From NCBI RefSeq assembly GCF_007474535.1, contig NZ_VKNW01000005.1, positions 186,001 to 250,000 of the forward strand: a DNA stretch of 64,000 nucleotides, written 5' to 3'. The position numbers were made by a program, and so were the translations under genes. This DNA comes from Chryseobacterium echinoideorum (GTDB lineage: Bacteria > Bacteroidota > Bacteroidia > Flavobacteriales > Weeksellaceae). The notes below the pieces were generated by a model. It was not told where the DNA came from, ran no database searches, and saw nothing but the letters and a program-made list of their open reading frames with translations. This document shows positions 35,587 to 44,974 of this stretch, in pieces; within the stretch, counting starts at the first letter, position 1; the number at the start of each line of letters is the position of its first letter.

Positions 35587-35610
35587 TTTAAAGAAATTAC
35601 CAATTATATG

Positions 35611-35639
35611 AACCGTCTCGTAAATGAGGCGGTTTTTTT
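35611..35639 (+). terminator. lgt terminator
   Basis: Nine-base stem AACCGTCTC/GAGGCGGTT (one G-U) with a six-base loop, followed by TTTTT, 25 bases after the lgt stop. Confidence 0.85.
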
Positions 35640-35759
35640 GTAAAGCTTATTAAAGATTGGGTTGTATAATATATTCTAAAAGAGAATCTACTTATCTGCA
35701 AACCGGGCAAAAGAATTAATTAAAGAAATAACAAGAAGATAAACCAGCAAATAAAATAA

Positions 35760-36785
35760 TTATTTTCGGTTTACATAATTCATAATGATTTGATTAAACT
35801 CCTCTTTCTTGTCAATCACAACATTAATAGGCCAGTAATAAACCAAATCTTTCAGATAATCGAAAGTTTTAAGACGAACGTAATCTTTTTCTGTTGTAAG
35901 AATAAGTTTATACTCACCCATTTTTTTATACTCTGCCAGAATATTTTTAATATCAGACTCAGAAAAATTATGATGATCTCTGAATTTTAAATGTTTTACC
36001 CGCTGAGAAAATTTCGCAAGATGCGACAGTAAAGGCTTAGGATTGGCAATTCCTGTGATCAAAAGAATGTCGTAATAATTCAGATTATTATCCGGAAGCA
36101 TCTTGTCTCTGGCATAAATATTTTCATCATATCCTATTGAAGAGAAAAAAACTTTCTGATGGGCAGCAGGTTTTATCCTGGAAATATAATAGCGTTTGGT
36201 TTCTTCCGTTAACTCATCCGGACATTTACTGACCATGATAACATCCGCTCTTTTAGCTCCTGATCTTGATTCTCTCAAATCTCCTGCGGGAAGAATATGA
36301 TCTTTAAAATAAGGATCATTGAAGTCGGTCATCAAAATATTAAAACCGGCTTTGATAGGTCTGTGCTGCATTGCGTCATCCAGAATCAGAACATCCAGAT
36401 CCATATCATCAATCACCTTCTTTGCTCCAGGAACTCTTTCTTCGGAAACCGCGATTACAAAACGGTTTTTAAAGCGCTCAAAAAGCTGCATGGCTTCATC
36501 ACCCACAGTTTTGTAATTGCTTTCGTAGTTGGTTACTTCATATCCTTTCGTCAATCTTCCATATCCTCTGGAAAGAACACCGGTTCTGTAATATTTTGAC
36601 AAAGATTTTGCCAGATACATCACCATAGGAGACTTTCCGCTTCCCCCCACAGAAAGATTACCAACATTGATAATTGGTGTTTTAAACTTAGTAGATTTAA
36701 AAATTCCCAGATCATACATTGTATTACGAAATCCCGTAACCATGTGAAAACCTAAAGAAAAAGGATAGAGATACCATCTTTTCAT
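35760..36785 (-). CDS. lpxK: Tetraacyldisaccharide 4'-kinase (lipid A synthesis)
   Basis: Phosphorylates the 4' position of the lipid A disaccharide at the inner membrane. 341 residues: an N-terminal amphipathic anchor, P-loop VGGSGKSP (46-53) after INVGNLS, and the LDDAMQHRP segment, here in place of the more common LDDGFQHR. VLSRGYGR and TDFNDPYF are also typical. It stands alone; the minus-strand box TATTTTTG at 36793-36800 lies only seven bases before its ATG. Confidence 0.95.
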   Translation of the reverse strand: MKRWYLYPFSLGFHMVTGFRNTMYDLGIFKSTKFKTPIINVGNLSVGGSGKSPMVMYLAKSLSKYYRTGVLSRGYGRLTKGYEVTNYESNYKTVGDEAMQLFERFKNRFVIAVSEERVPGAKKVIDDMDLDVLILDDAMQHRPIKAGFNILMTDFNDPYFKDHILPAGDLRESRSGAKRADVIMVSKCPDELTEETKRYYISRIKPAAHQKVFFSSIGYDENIYARDKMLPDNNLNYYDILLITGIANPKPLLSHLAKFSQRVKHLKFRDHHNFSESDIKNILAEYKKMGEYKLILTTEKDYVRLKTFDYLKDLVYYWPINVVIDKKEEFNQIIMNYVNRK

Positions 36786-36792
36786 ACGTTGG

Positions 36793-36800
36793 CAAAAATA
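36793..36800 (-). promoter_or_regulatory. Putative -7 box of lpxK
   Basis: Minus-strand TATTTTTG seven bases before the ATG, predicting a leader of only a few bases. Confidence 0.45.
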
Positions 36801-36871
36801 AGAATTTTAAAAACTATCTAATACTATTTTTGGTCAGTTTTTTACAAATATTCATATCAATATTTAATGAA

Positions 36872-36885
36872 GTCATTTAAATGAC
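36872..36885. promoter_or_regulatory. Perfect 14-bp palindrome upstream of the DUF4256 gene
   Basis: GTCATTTAAATGAC, 44 bases before the ATG at 36930. Size and position fit an operator for a dimeric repressor, but no regulator is known. Confidence 0.35.
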
Positions 36886-36929
36886 ATCTATAATTTTATT
36901 AATTTTAAAAACTTTTAAACCCAGTTTCC

Positions 36930-37493
36930 ATGACTTCAAAAAAATTACTTTCTGCAGAGCAGACTTTTGAAATTTTCAATATTTTGAAAAAAAGATTTGA
37001 TCAGCACAAAAACCGTCATCCTGATGGGGATTGGGCAAAAATTGAGGAAAAATTAAATGATAGTCCTTCAAAACTATGGTCACTTTATCAAATGGAAATT
37101 TCTGGCGGCGAACCTGATGTAGTCAGTCTTGATGAAAAAACAAATGAGTATACTTTTTTCGATTGCTCTGCTGAAAGTCCTAAAGGAAGAAGAAGTTTCT
37201 GCTATGACCGTGAAGCTCTGGACTCAAGAAAAGAAAACAAACCTCAACATTCAGCAATTGACTCTGCTTCAGACATGGAAATAGAAATTCTAAATGAAGA
37301 ACAATATCGTTTTCTTCAAACTTTGGGGGAATTTGATATGAAGACATCAAGTTGGGTAAAAACACCAGAAAAAATCAGAAATCTAGGTGGTGCTTTATTT
37401 TGTGACCGGCGCTACGATACCGTTTTCACCTATCACAATGGAGCTTCTTCCTACTATGCTGCAAGAGCTTTTAGAGGATGCTTAATTGTGTAA
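36930..37493 (+). CDS. DUF4256 family protein
   Basis: 187 residues without signal peptide or membrane segment, so cytoplasmic. KLLSAEQTFEIFNILKKRF, the segment MEISGGEPDVVSLD, and FCYDREALDSRKENKP are typical of DUF4256. The central FFDCSAESPKGRRS and the C-terminal CDRRYDTVFTYHNGASSYYA are strongly conserved in that family, whose function is unknown. It is monocistronic between a palindrome and a shared terminator. Confidence 0.85.
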   Translation: MTSKKLLSAEQTFEIFNILKKRFDQHKNRHPDGDWAKIEEKLNDSPSKLWSLYQMEISGGEPDVVSLDEKTNEYTFFDCSAESPKGRRSFCYDREALDSRKENKPQHSAIDSASDMEIEILNEEQYRFLQTLGEFDMKTSSWVKTPEKIRNLGGALFCDRRYDTVFTYHNGASSYYAARAFRGCLIV

Positions 37494-37522
37494 TTTGTAC
37501 AAATATGATAAATAAAAACAAA

Positions 37523-37547
37523 AAAACCGCTGTTGATCAGCGGTTTT
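37523..37547. terminator. Bidirectional terminator between DUF4256 and M13 peptidase genes
   Basis: Perfect ten-base stem AAAACCGCTG/CAGCGGTTTT with a five-base loop between convergent genes, with A and T runs at its ends. Confidence 0.85.
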
Positions 37548-37566
37548 GGTTTTATCATCAATTAAT

Positions 37567-39618
37567 CTACCAGATCTTGATTCTTTCTTCTGGTTTTTTG
37601 TATAATTTATCACCCGGTTTCACATCAAAAGCTTTATAGAAAGCGTCTACATTGGTAAGAGGTCCGAAGCTTCTGAAATATCCAGGAGAATGCGGATCTG
37701 TTTTCACCTGATTAACCATATATTTTTCGCTTGATAAAGTTCTCCACACTGTTGCCCAGCTTAGAAAAAATCTCTGATCCTGAGTGAATCCGCTTATTTT
37801 TCCAGGATTTCCTTTATCTTTTAAATACATCTGCAGTGCATCATAAGCAATACTTACTCCACCTAAATCTGCAATGTTTTCACCGTTGGTAAAAGTACCA
37901 TTAACGAAAGTTCCTTTTACAGGCTCATATTTATCAAACTGAGCAGCCAAAGCTTTAGTTGCCTTTTCAAAGTTAGCTTTATCTTCAGGAGTCCACCAAT
38001 CAATCAAATTACCGTCGGCATCAAACTGTGCCCCAGAATCATCAAATCCGTGACTCATTTCGTGACCGATAACCGCTCCGATTGCACCAAAATTCACCGC
38101 AGCATCAGCTTTAGGATTAAAGAACGGCGGCTGAAGAATTGCAGCAGGAAAAACGATTTCGTTATATACAGGGTTATAATAAGCATTTACCGTTTGCGGA
38201 GTCATTCCCCACTCGGTTTTATCTACAGGTTTTCCAATTTTTTCAAGCTCTTTATTGTACTGCCATTCAGCAATATTCTGGAGATTGGCATAAAGATTTC
38301 CGCCTTTAGATTCAGGAACGATTTTTAGTTTAGAATAATCTTTCCATTTATCAGGATAGGCTACCTTAACGGTAAACTTATTTAGTTTTGCCATTGCTTT
38401 TTCCTTAGTTACCGGAGACATCCAAGCCAAATTATTGATATGGACAGCAAAGCTTTTCTTTAAATAATCAATCAGCTCAACCATTTGAGCTTTTGCTTCT
38501 GCAGGAAAATATTTTTCTACATACAGTTTCCCGAAAGCTTCCCCTAAAGAACCGTTGATCAACTCATACCCTCTTTTGTTCAAAGCTCTCTGCTCCTGCT
38601 GACCTCTTAAATATTTACCGTAAAAGTTGAATTTTTTATTTCCTAAATCTTCACTCAGATAAGAAGCACTTCCGTTGATCATGTGAAATTTAAGATAATC
38701 TTTGATCACAGGAAGAGTTTTTTCATTTACCAACTGATCAAAATTTTTGTAATAATCCAATTCACCAATAATGACTCTGTTAGTATTTACTCCAACCTTC
38801 TTTAGATACTCAGGAAGATTTATATTTTTCACCAAAGTTGAAAGCTCAGCCATCGTCTTCGGATTATACTGCAATGTATTGTCCCGGCTTTGCTCATTGG
38901 TGAGAAGGTGTTTTGCAATCGTTTTCTCATAGTTAACAATTCCGTTTGCAGCCTCAGCAGAGTTTTTATAGCCCAGTTCGGCAAGCATGGAAGCTACATA
39001 TTTCTCATATTCTGCAAGAGCTTCTGTATTTTTGGCATCTTGTTTCTGATAATAATCTCTTCCCATTCCCAAAGAAGCATCCCCAAGATAAACCGCATTC
39101 ATATTAGAATCCTTAAGGTCTGCATAAACTCCCCATGCGTAGAAATTATTTTCACCTTCTTTGGTAACTGATGCTAAATAATTTTGTAAATCCGTAAGGT
39201 TTTTAATTGCATCAATTTTTTTGATGTTTTCCTGAATTGGTTTAATTCCATCTGCATTTCTCTTATTCATATTCATATATGTTGCATACAAATCCTGAAT
39301 TTTTTTACCTTCACTTCCCTCAGCAAATTTATCTTTCAGAAGAGAATTTAAAATGGTCATAGAGTTATTATCCGTATCATCCGCCAATTTGTTGAAACTT
39401 CCCCAAGTGGGCTTGTCAGAAGGAATTTTAGCAGTTTTCATCCAGCTTCCGCTTACATAATTGTAGAAATCATCCTGCGGACGCACAGATTTATCCATCA
39501 GGCTAATGTCTAAACCATAATCTTTCTGTACTGTCTGAGTTGATTTTGTTTGAGCAGTAAGTGTTGTCTGTGAACAAATCCCGGCTAATAAAAACAAGGA
39601 TAGTGTCAGTTTTTTCAT
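37567..39618 (-). CDS. M13 family zinc metallopeptidase (neprilysin-like, PepO)
   Basis: Exported endopeptidase of 683 residues with a signal peptide ending near LTAQ (20-23). Zinc and catalytic residues are HEMSH (519-523) and the ENIAD helix (580-584), where Glu580 is the third ligand. NAYYNPVYNEIVFPAAILQP (478-497) and the C-terminal RIKIW are family hallmarks. It should cleave short peptides in the periplasm or outside. It is monocistronic, with a 378-base non-coding gap upstream. Confidence 0.95.
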   Translation of the reverse strand: MKKLTLSLFLLAGICSQTTLTAQTKSTQTVQKDYGLDISLMDKSVRPQDDFYNYVSGSWMKTAKIPSDKPTWGSFNKLADDTDNNSMTILNSLLKDKFAEGSEGKKIQDLYATYMNMNKRNADGIKPIQENIKKIDAIKNLTDLQNYLASVTKEGENNFYAWGVYADLKDSNMNAVYLGDASLGMGRDYYQKQDAKNTEALAEYEKYVASMLAELGYKNSAEAANGIVNYEKTIAKHLLTNEQSRDNTLQYNPKTMAELSTLVKNINLPEYLKKVGVNTNRVIIGELDYYKNFDQLVNEKTLPVIKDYLKFHMINGSASYLSEDLGNKKFNFYGKYLRGQQEQRALNKRGYELINGSLGEAFGKLYVEKYFPAEAKAQMVELIDYLKKSFAVHINNLAWMSPVTKEKAMAKLNKFTVKVAYPDKWKDYSKLKIVPESKGGNLYANLQNIAEWQYNKELEKIGKPVDKTEWGMTPQTVNAYYNPVYNEIVFPAAILQPPFFNPKADAAVNFGAIGAVIGHEMSHGFDDSGAQFDADGNLIDWWTPEDKANFEKATKALAAQFDKYEPVKGTFVNGTFTNGENIADLGGVSIAYDALQMYLKDKGNPGKISGFTQDQRFFLSWATVWRTLSSEKYMVNQVKTDPHSPGYFRSFGPLTNVDAFYKAFDVKPGDKLYKKPEERIKIW

Positions 39619-39996
39619 ATGTAGATTTTTATTATTTTTTTAATTAAATGCAGACTCAACAAAGTATTTATACCTGATCAATTGCATTATTTTCATTGGT
39701 GTATGTATTCTTAAAACTAGAAAATATTTTTTTTCTAAAAGTATTTTTTCTTTTATTTTAAGATAAGTATCTGTTTTTAATTATTTGTTACTCAAAAATT
39801 AAAATAATTTATGATTGTCCGCTTTTAATCATATTGAAAAATGTTTTAACAAAAAGTCTACAAAGATTCTTTGAATACTGAATGTTTTGCACTCATTTTG
39901 AGTTCGCAAAGGCATTAACAATTATTGAATTTTACAAAGATTTCTAATATGACTCATTACGAATATTCAAAAATGATTTAAACAGAGAACTGCAAT
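39619..39996. other. Non-coding gap between M13 peptidase gene and cinA
   Basis: No ORF or RNA gene is evident. It is very AT-rich. A hairpin lies at 39886-39910 (TTTGC-ACTCA / TGAGT-GCAAA with a two-base bulge). The nearby words GTTCGCAAAGGCATTAAC and TTTTACAAAGATTTC resemble worn CGCAAAGG-type repeats. The M13 gene promoter must lie near 39620-39700, but no full TAnnTTTG box was found. Confidence 0.45.
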
Positions 39997-41247
39997 TTAT
40001 TTTTCAATTAAAATCCCGACTAAATCCTGAATAATTTTTTGAGAAACAAAATAAGCAAAATCTTGTCTTTCCAAATGAGGAAGAAAAAGTTTGAATGTCT
40101 GAGTATGTTTTTTTACCCTTATAGAATAATAAACCGTTCCCACTTCTTTACCATCTTCACCTTTATCCGGACCAGCAACGCCTGTAGTAGAGAGAGAAAT
40201 ATCGGTTTGAAAAAGTTTCTGGCAGCCTTCTGACATTTCTCTTGCCACTTCTTCGCTCACTACTGTAAATCTTTCGATCGTGCTTTCAGAAACATTCAGA
40301 ATTTTGACTTTCTTTTCTGTAGCATAAGCAACAATTCCTCCCAAAAAAAATTGAGAACTTCCCGTATTTGACGTAAGCATTTTCGCCAGTTCTCCTCCTG
40401 TACAGCTTTCCGCAGTAGAAATAGACAGTTGTTTTTCATTTAAAATTTCAGCCAGAATTTTCTCTATCTTATCTTCTTTTGTTGCAATGATGTTGTCACC
40501 AATTATTGGAAATAATTTTTGAATCTGATTTTCCAGCTGAATCTGTAAAAACTGTTCACTGTTACCACTTGCTGTAATCCTTAGCTTTACGCGTGTTCCA
40601 ATCGGAAGGTAAGATAATGACATATTATCAGGAAGCTGCAATTCCCAGTTTTCAATTGTATCTGCCAGAATACTTTCAGGAATTCCAACTACAGATACTA
40701 TCCTTGAAACAATATATTCCAAACCGAATTTTTGTTTTAAATAAGGAATAATCTGTTCTTTAATCAAAGGTTTTACTTCATAAGGAACTCCCGGCAAACT
40801 GAAAGACAGTTTATTTCCGTTGGGCATCATCATACAGGGAGCTGTGCCGTAATGATTTTGGAAAACCGTGCATTTTGTCGGCACAAATGCCTGCTCTCGA
40901 TTTCTTTCTAATATTTCCGTTCTTCCCCGCTTCTCCATATAAGCTTTAAGATGCTCAAAAGTAACATCATCCAATGCAATTTCATCATCAAAAAAATCTG
41001 CCAGTGCTTTCTTGGTCTTATCATCTCTCGTAGGACCCAAACCGCCGGTTGTGATGACGAGATCTGCAAGTTCAAATGATAATTTGAGAGTATTTTTTAT
41101 GATCTCAATTTCATCCGAAATAGTAAAAATCTGCACTACTTTTATTCCTATATTTTTGAGTTCTGTGGCGATAAAATTAGAATTGGTATCAACGGTATTG
41201 CCAGAAAGAATTTCGTCTCCGATGGTAATAAGTACGGCACTTTTCAT
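39997..41247 (-). CDS. cinA: CinA family protein (NMN deamidase-related)
   Basis: 416 residues in two domains. The N-terminal MoaB/MogA-like part has GDEILSG (10-16) and TTGGLGPTRDD (66-76); it is a COG1058-type ADP-ribose pyrophosphatase in characterised members. The C-terminal part (about 255-416) contains STAESCTGGELAKML and GSSQFFLGGIVAYA, the NMN deamidase domain. Together they recycle nicotinamide nucleotides. Both halves look intact. Confidence 0.93.
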   Translation of the reverse strand: MKSAVLITIGDEILSGNTVDTNSNFIATELKNIGIKVVQIFTISDEIEIIKNTLKLSFELADLVITTGGLGPTRDDKTKKALADFFDDEIALDDVTFEHLKAYMEKRGRTEILERNREQAFVPTKCTVFQNHYGTAPCMMMPNGNKLSFSLPGVPYEVKPLIKEQIIPYLKQKFGLEYIVSRIVSVVGIPESILADTIENWELQLPDNMSLSYLPIGTRVKLRITASGNSEQFLQIQLENQIQKLFPIIGDNIIATKEDKIEKILAEILNEKQLSISTAESCTGGELAKMLTSNTGSSQFFLGGIVAYATEKKVKILNVSESTIERFTVVSEEVAREMSEGCQKLFQTDISLSTTGVAGPDKGEDGKEVGTVYYSIRVKKHTQTFKLFLPHLERQDFAYFVSQKIIQDLVGILIEK

Positions 41248-41312
41248 ACATTAATTTTATTTTGCAAATGACGGAAATTTCTCCTATGCAGACAAAAGAA
41301 AATGATTTTTTA

Positions 41313-41320
41313 TATCTTTG
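41313..41320 (+). promoter_or_regulatory. Putative -7 box of the DUF7832 gene
   Basis: TATCTTTG, matching TAnnTTTG, 29 bases before the ATG at 41350. Confidence 0.4.
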
Positions 41321-41349
41321 GATGCAACAGACAATTATGATAATCATTT

Positions 41350-41826
41350 ATGCTAAAATATGATGATGCTTCATGGCATTCCGGAGAAAATTTCCCAAAA
41401 GATGTACCTCTTAAAAACTGCGCTACCCATACAGGAATGTTTCTGAACTGGTGTATTGAGAACAATCTTATCTCAGATAAGCTGAAAGAAATTACTGCCA
41501 CTGACATTGAAAAATTAATGCAAAGAAAGATAACCGGAGCAGAATTTATCCTTACTGCCATGGAAGGAAAATTTTCAGAATCTGATCTGAATAACTTCGG
41601 AAACAGCTTTGCCCAAGATTACTATGCAGATGATACTGATTTTGGAAATCAATACAGTTCTTTTGCTGATGACTATATCAATCTTTTTGATACTAAAGCA
41701 GAACAAAACGGAGAAGCATATAAAAGTTTTTATCACATAGAAGATACACATGAAAACTATCATTTGATGAAACAAATGATTAACTACCGTTTTGAAGAAT
41801 GGAAAGTTTATAAAAATCTTAATTAA
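41350..41826 (+). CDS. DUF7832-like small acidic protein
   Basis: 158 residues, acidic, no signal peptide. The opening KYDDASWHSGENFPKD and ATHTGMFLNWCIENNL match, from memory, a family recently named DUF7832; the number should be confirmed. Many Asp/Glu/Tyr residues fill the C-terminal half. In other bacteria such proteins are often small orphans near immunity or housekeeping genes. Function unknown. Confidence 0.7.
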   Translation: MLKYDDASWHSGENFPKDVPLKNCATHTGMFLNWCIENNLISDKLKEITATDIEKLMQRKITGAEFILTAMEGKFSESDLNNFGNSFAQDYYADDTDFGNQYSSFADDYINLFDTKAEQNGEAYKSFYHIEDTHENYHLMKQMINYRFEEWKVYKNLN

Positions 41827-41828
41827 AA

Positions 41829-41855
41829 ATCCGGTCTGCATTCAGCAGACCGGAT
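41829..41855. terminator. Strong hairpin between convergent DUF7832 and thioredoxin genes
   Basis: Perfect 11-base GC-rich stem ATCCGGTCTGC/GCAGACCGGAT with loop ATTCA. There is no T run on the plus side and AATTTTTAAT on the minus side, so it ends the minus-strand gene best. Confidence 0.75.
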
Positions 41856-41878
41856 GCTCATTTATACAAAAACAAAGT

Positions 41879-42448
41879 TTATTTTCTTACGACCCATTGT
41901 TCAAAAAAGTCTTTTACTCTTTCCAGACTATAGCCTTTTTCTTCTTCCAAAACATCACTTTGCTGTATGTGAAGCAACTTTCCGTTTTCATCAAGAACTA
42001 TAAATACTGGATAACCAAATTTTTCACCCGGATTTCCAAATTCTTCAAAAACCTTTTCATTTTTGTTATCTGGCGAATAGTTGAGATGATAATATAAAAA
42101 ATTGGCATCTACCATTTCTTTCAGTTCAGGATTGGTTTGTACAAACTGATTAAACCTCAAACACCAGATGCACCAGTTTCCTCCTGCCTGGATCATGATG
42201 TTCTTTTTTTCTTTTTTTGCTTTTGCGATAAGAGTTTGCAAATCTTTTTCTGCATCGGCTTTAGGGTTATAAGGTTTTGGTAACTTTGCTTTTTCTTCAG
42301 AAGTTTTTTTCTTTGCTTCTAATTCTGCCTGCTCAGTTTTTATCAATAAAGCCTTATCGGTTTCCTTTTTATATGCCTTGTCTTTTAATTGCTGAGAATA
42401 AGTGAAAATTCCCAGACCTAAAAACGCTGTTAAATACAATTTTTTCAT
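41879..42448 (-). CDS. Exported thioredoxin-fold protein
   Basis: 189 residues. A signal peptide (1-18, ending TYSQ) is followed by a Lys/Glu-rich helical stretch (20-80) and a thioredoxin-like domain with NWCIWC (91-96; Cys93 and Cys96). The CxxC sits at the start of a helix after IMIQAGG, and YPVFIVLDENG contains the cis-Pro (Pro147-equivalent). It should act on disulfides in the periplasm. It is divergent from the acyltransferase gene, with facing promoter boxes. Confidence 0.9.
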   Translation of the reverse strand: MKKLYLTAFLGLGIFTYSQQLKDKAYKKETDKALLIKTEQAELEAKKKTSEEKAKLPKPYNPKADAEKDLQTLIAKAKKEKKNIMIQAGGNWCIWCLRFNQFVQTNPELKEMVDANFLYYHLNYSPDNKNEKVFEEFGNPGEKFGYPVFIVLDENGKLLHIQQSDVLEEEKGYSLERVKDFFEQWVVRK

Positions 42449-42482
42449 ACTATAAAAATAAAAAAATAAGTGTAATTATAAG

Positions 42483-42490
42483 CAAATTTA
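42483..42490 (-). promoter_or_regulatory. Putative -7 box of the thioredoxin gene
   Basis: Minus-strand TAAATTTG, 34 bases before the ATG at 42448. Confidence 0.4.
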
Positions 42491-42511
42491 AAACCATAAT
42501 AATTTTATCAC

Positions 42512-42519
42512 TAAATTTG
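42512..42519 (+). promoter_or_regulatory. Putative -7 box of the acyltransferase operon
   Basis: TAAATTTG, eight bases before the ATG at 42528, the same box as the divergent thioredoxin gene. Confidence 0.45.
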
Positions 42520-42527
42520 TCTGTTTT

Positions 42528-43406
42528 ATGAATTTTCTGATCAAAATACTTTACCTGATTTCTAAAATGCCGTTAAGAATATTATATATTTTTTCGGACA
42601 TTATGTTTTTTCTAAATTTTTACATTGTAGGATATAGGAAAAAGGTGATTACTCAAAATCTTAAAAATTCCTTCCCCGAAAAATCTGATGAAGAAATAAA
42701 GGAAATCAGAAAGAAGTTTTATCTCAATTTTTCAGATTATCTGGTAGAAACCATAAAATCTTTCAGTATTTCCGAAACTGAAGCGCGTGTACGGATGCAA
42801 CATATCAATCAGCAGATTTTTCACGATGCAAAATCTGAAGGTAAAAATATTATCTTGCTAGCCGGTCATGTATTCAATTGGGAATGGATCAACGCACTTG
42901 CAACTTTAACTCCACAAAAAAACACGCACCCAGTTTACAGAAAAGTAAACAGCAGTTTTTGGGAAAATCAAATGAAAAAAGTGCGCAACAAATTCGGAAA
43001 CGAAGCCTTAGAAGCCAACGAAGTTATCATCAATATTTTTCGTAAAAGAAATGACGGAGAATCTATTTATATGTTTGTTGCAGATCAGACCCCTTATGTT
43101 ACAAGTGTAAATTATGGTCTGAAGTTCCTCAATCAGAGAACTCCTGTTTTTATTGGTTATGATAAACTGGCAACAAGAATGGATCTTGTTTTCATCTATT
43201 GCGAAATGAAAAAAGTAAAAAGAGGTTTTTATCAGGTCAATTACAAAAGAATATATCCTGATAATGAGAAATTCGTCAATAACGAAGTGGTAAAAAAATT
43301 CCATCAATTATTGGAAAATACCATCCGAAAAAATCCCGACAACTACCTTTGGTCTCATCGAAAATGGAAATATCAGGATGCCATAAAAACTTATGACGAA
43401 GAATAA
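42528..43406 (+). CDS. Lipid A late acyltransferase (LpxL/HtrB family)
   Basis: 292 residues with an N-terminal membrane anchor (about 1-35). The acyl-transfer motif HVFNWE (His114, Glu119) fits the HX4(D/E) pattern, in LLAGHVFNWEW. FPEKSDEEIKEIRKKFY and ADQTP follow in expected places. It adds a secondary acyl chain to Kdo-lipid A or its Bacteroidota equivalent. Its stop overlaps the next gene start (TAATG), so it is coupled to a glycosyltransferase, an envelope pair. Confidence 0.93.
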   Translation: MNFLIKILYLISKMPLRILYIFSDIMFFLNFYIVGYRKKVITQNLKNSFPEKSDEEIKEIRKKFYLNFSDYLVETIKSFSISETEARVRMQHINQQIFHDAKSEGKNIILLAGHVFNWEWINALATLTPQKNTHPVYRKVNSSFWENQMKKVRNKFGNEALEANEVIINIFRKRNDGESIYMFVADQTPYVTSVNYGLKFLNQRTPVFIGYDKLATRMDLVFIYCEMKKVKRGFYQVNYKRIYPDNEKFVNNEVVKKFHQLLENTIRKNPDNYLWSHRKWKYQDAIKTYDEE

Positions 43407-44398
43407 TGACACAAAAATCTCAAAAAATTGCCGTTGTCATTTTAAACTGGAATGGTAAAAACTGGCTTCAGAAATTTCTTCCTAGTGTAATTAATCATTC
43501 TTCGGAAGCAAACATATATGTGATTGATAATCAATCAACCGATGATTCCGTTGAATTATTACATAAAGAATTTCCTACCGTACAAATCGTTATTAATGAT
43601 AAAAATTTAGGATTTGCAGGCGGCTACAACGAAGGTTTAAAAAAAATTGATGCTGAATATTACTGTCTTCTGAATTCTGATGTGGAAGTAACAGAAAACT
43701 GGATTATGCCAGTCTTGGATTTGTTTGAGCAAAATCATTCTATCGCTGCAATTCAGCCTAAGATTTTATCTTACGAAAACAAAAATAAGTTCGAATTTGC
43801 AGGTGCAGCAGGCGGATTGATTGACAATCTGGGATATCCTTACTGCAGAGGAAGAATTTTTGACGATGTAGAAGAAGATTTGGGACAATACGATGATGAA
43901 AAAGAAATTTTTTGGGCTTCAGGATGTTGTTTTTTTATCCGTTCACACGATTTTTGGGAACAAAAAGGTTTTGACGAAAGATTTTTTGCACACCAAGAAG
44001 AAATAGATCTTTGCTGGAGGTTGATCAATTCAGGAAAAAAAGTATATTACACCGGAAAATCAAAAATTTATCATGTTGGTGGAGGAACTTTAAATAAACA
44101 AAGTCCTCGAAAAACGTATCTCAATATGAGAAACAATCTCTCGATGATGCTGAAAAATTTACCATTTCCGAAACTTTTGGCGATAATTTTTCTTAGAATG
44201 ATTCTGGATGGTGCCGCTTCTTTTTATTTTGGATATAAAAACGGAATTGCTCATTTTTGGGCAGTAGCTAAAGCTCATTACGGTTTTTACATTCATATCC
44301 CAGGAACAATTAAGCGGCGTCAAAAAAAACAGACTTCAAATTATTATCAATCAAAATGGCTTATTTTCAAGCATTTTTTGCAAAACAATAAGGCTTAA
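43406..44398 (+). CDS. GT2 family glycosyltransferase (rhamnosyl/WbbL-like)
   Basis: 330 residues. VILNWNGKNWLQ (11-22), VIDNQSTDDS (39-48), NLGFAGGYNEGL and CLLNSDVEV, with NSD in the DXD position, place it in the GT2 subgroup of rhamnosyl- and galactofuranosyltransferases. FAHQEEIDLCWRL carries the catalytic base region. The C-terminus has a hydrophobic stretch near 255-280. Coupled to the lipid A acyltransferase, it may decorate lipid A core or another lipid. Donor unknown. Confidence 0.9.
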   Translation: MTQKSQKIAVVILNWNGKNWLQKFLPSVINHSSEANIYVIDNQSTDDSVELLHKEFPTVQIVINDKNLGFAGGYNEGLKKIDAEYYCLLNSDVEVTENWIMPVLDLFEQNHSIAAIQPKILSYENKNKFEFAGAAGGLIDNLGYPYCRGRIFDDVEEDLGQYDDEKEIFWASGCCFFIRSHDFWEQKGFDERFFAHQEEIDLCWRLINSGKKVYYTGKSKIYHVGGGTLNKQSPRKTYLNMRNNLSMMLKNLPFPKLLAIIFLRMILDGAASFYFGYKNGIAHFWAVAKAHYGFYIHIPGTIKRRQKKQTSNYYQSKWLIFKHFLQNNKA

Positions 44399-44417
44399 AT
44401 AATTATTATCCGGATTC

Positions 44418-44972
44418 ATGGATTTTTGTGCATTAGATTTTGAAACAGCAACACACGAGAAAAATTCTGCCTGTGAACTGGGTATTTGCGTAGTACAAAA
44501 TTCCATCGTTGTTGAAACCAAAACCTGGCTGATAAAACCACCCAGCTTTCCCTACTTTCATCAAAGAAATATTGATGTTCACGGTATTTATCCTGATGAT
44601 GTAAAAAATGCTCCTACTTTTGAAGACATCTGGTACGAAGTAGAAGAAATGATGTATGGAACTTTAATGATTGCTCACAATGCGAGTTTTGATGCCGGAG
44701 TTTTGAGAGGCTGCTTTAATCATTTTGGAATTTTCGCTCCTAAAATCCACTATCTATGCAGTATTCAGCTCGCAAAAAAATCATGGAATTATCTACCAAG
44801 ATACGGATTAAAGCATTTGGCAGAGTATCATAATATTCAATTTAAACATCATAGAGCCGGAGATGATGCTGAAGTCTGTGCAAAGATTTCGCTCTTAGCC
44901 TTTGAAAAATTATTTCTTACAACCAATGAAGAAATATCCGATTTTATGAAAGGGAAAATTAAATCTATTTAA
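44418..44972 (+). CDS. DnaQ-like 3'-5' exonuclease
   Basis: 184 residues, a single DEDDh exonuclease domain: Exo I ALDFETA with Asp7 and Glu9, Exo II IAHNASFDAGVL, and Exo III HHRAGDDAE with His and Asp. There is no polymerase- or UvrC-like extension. Such stand-alone exonucleases resemble the polymerase III epsilon subunit but may work in repair or RNA turnover. It starts 19 bases after the glycosyltransferase stop and may share its transcript. Confidence 0.9.
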   Translation: MDFCALDFETATHEKNSACELGICVVQNSIVVETKTWLIKPPSFPYFHQRNIDVHGIYPDDVKNAPTFEDIWYEVEEMMYGTLMIAHNASFDAGVLRGCFNHFGIFAPKIHYLCSIQLAKKSWNYLPRYGLKHLAEYHNIQFKHHRAGDDAEVCAKISLLAFEKLFLTTNEEISDFMKGKIKSI

Positions 44973-44974
44973 AG

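Noticed and set aside
41792..42097. 101-codon ORF antisense to the thioredoxin gene
   Set aside because: It runs through the strong hairpin at 41829-41855 and mirrors Lys-rich codons.
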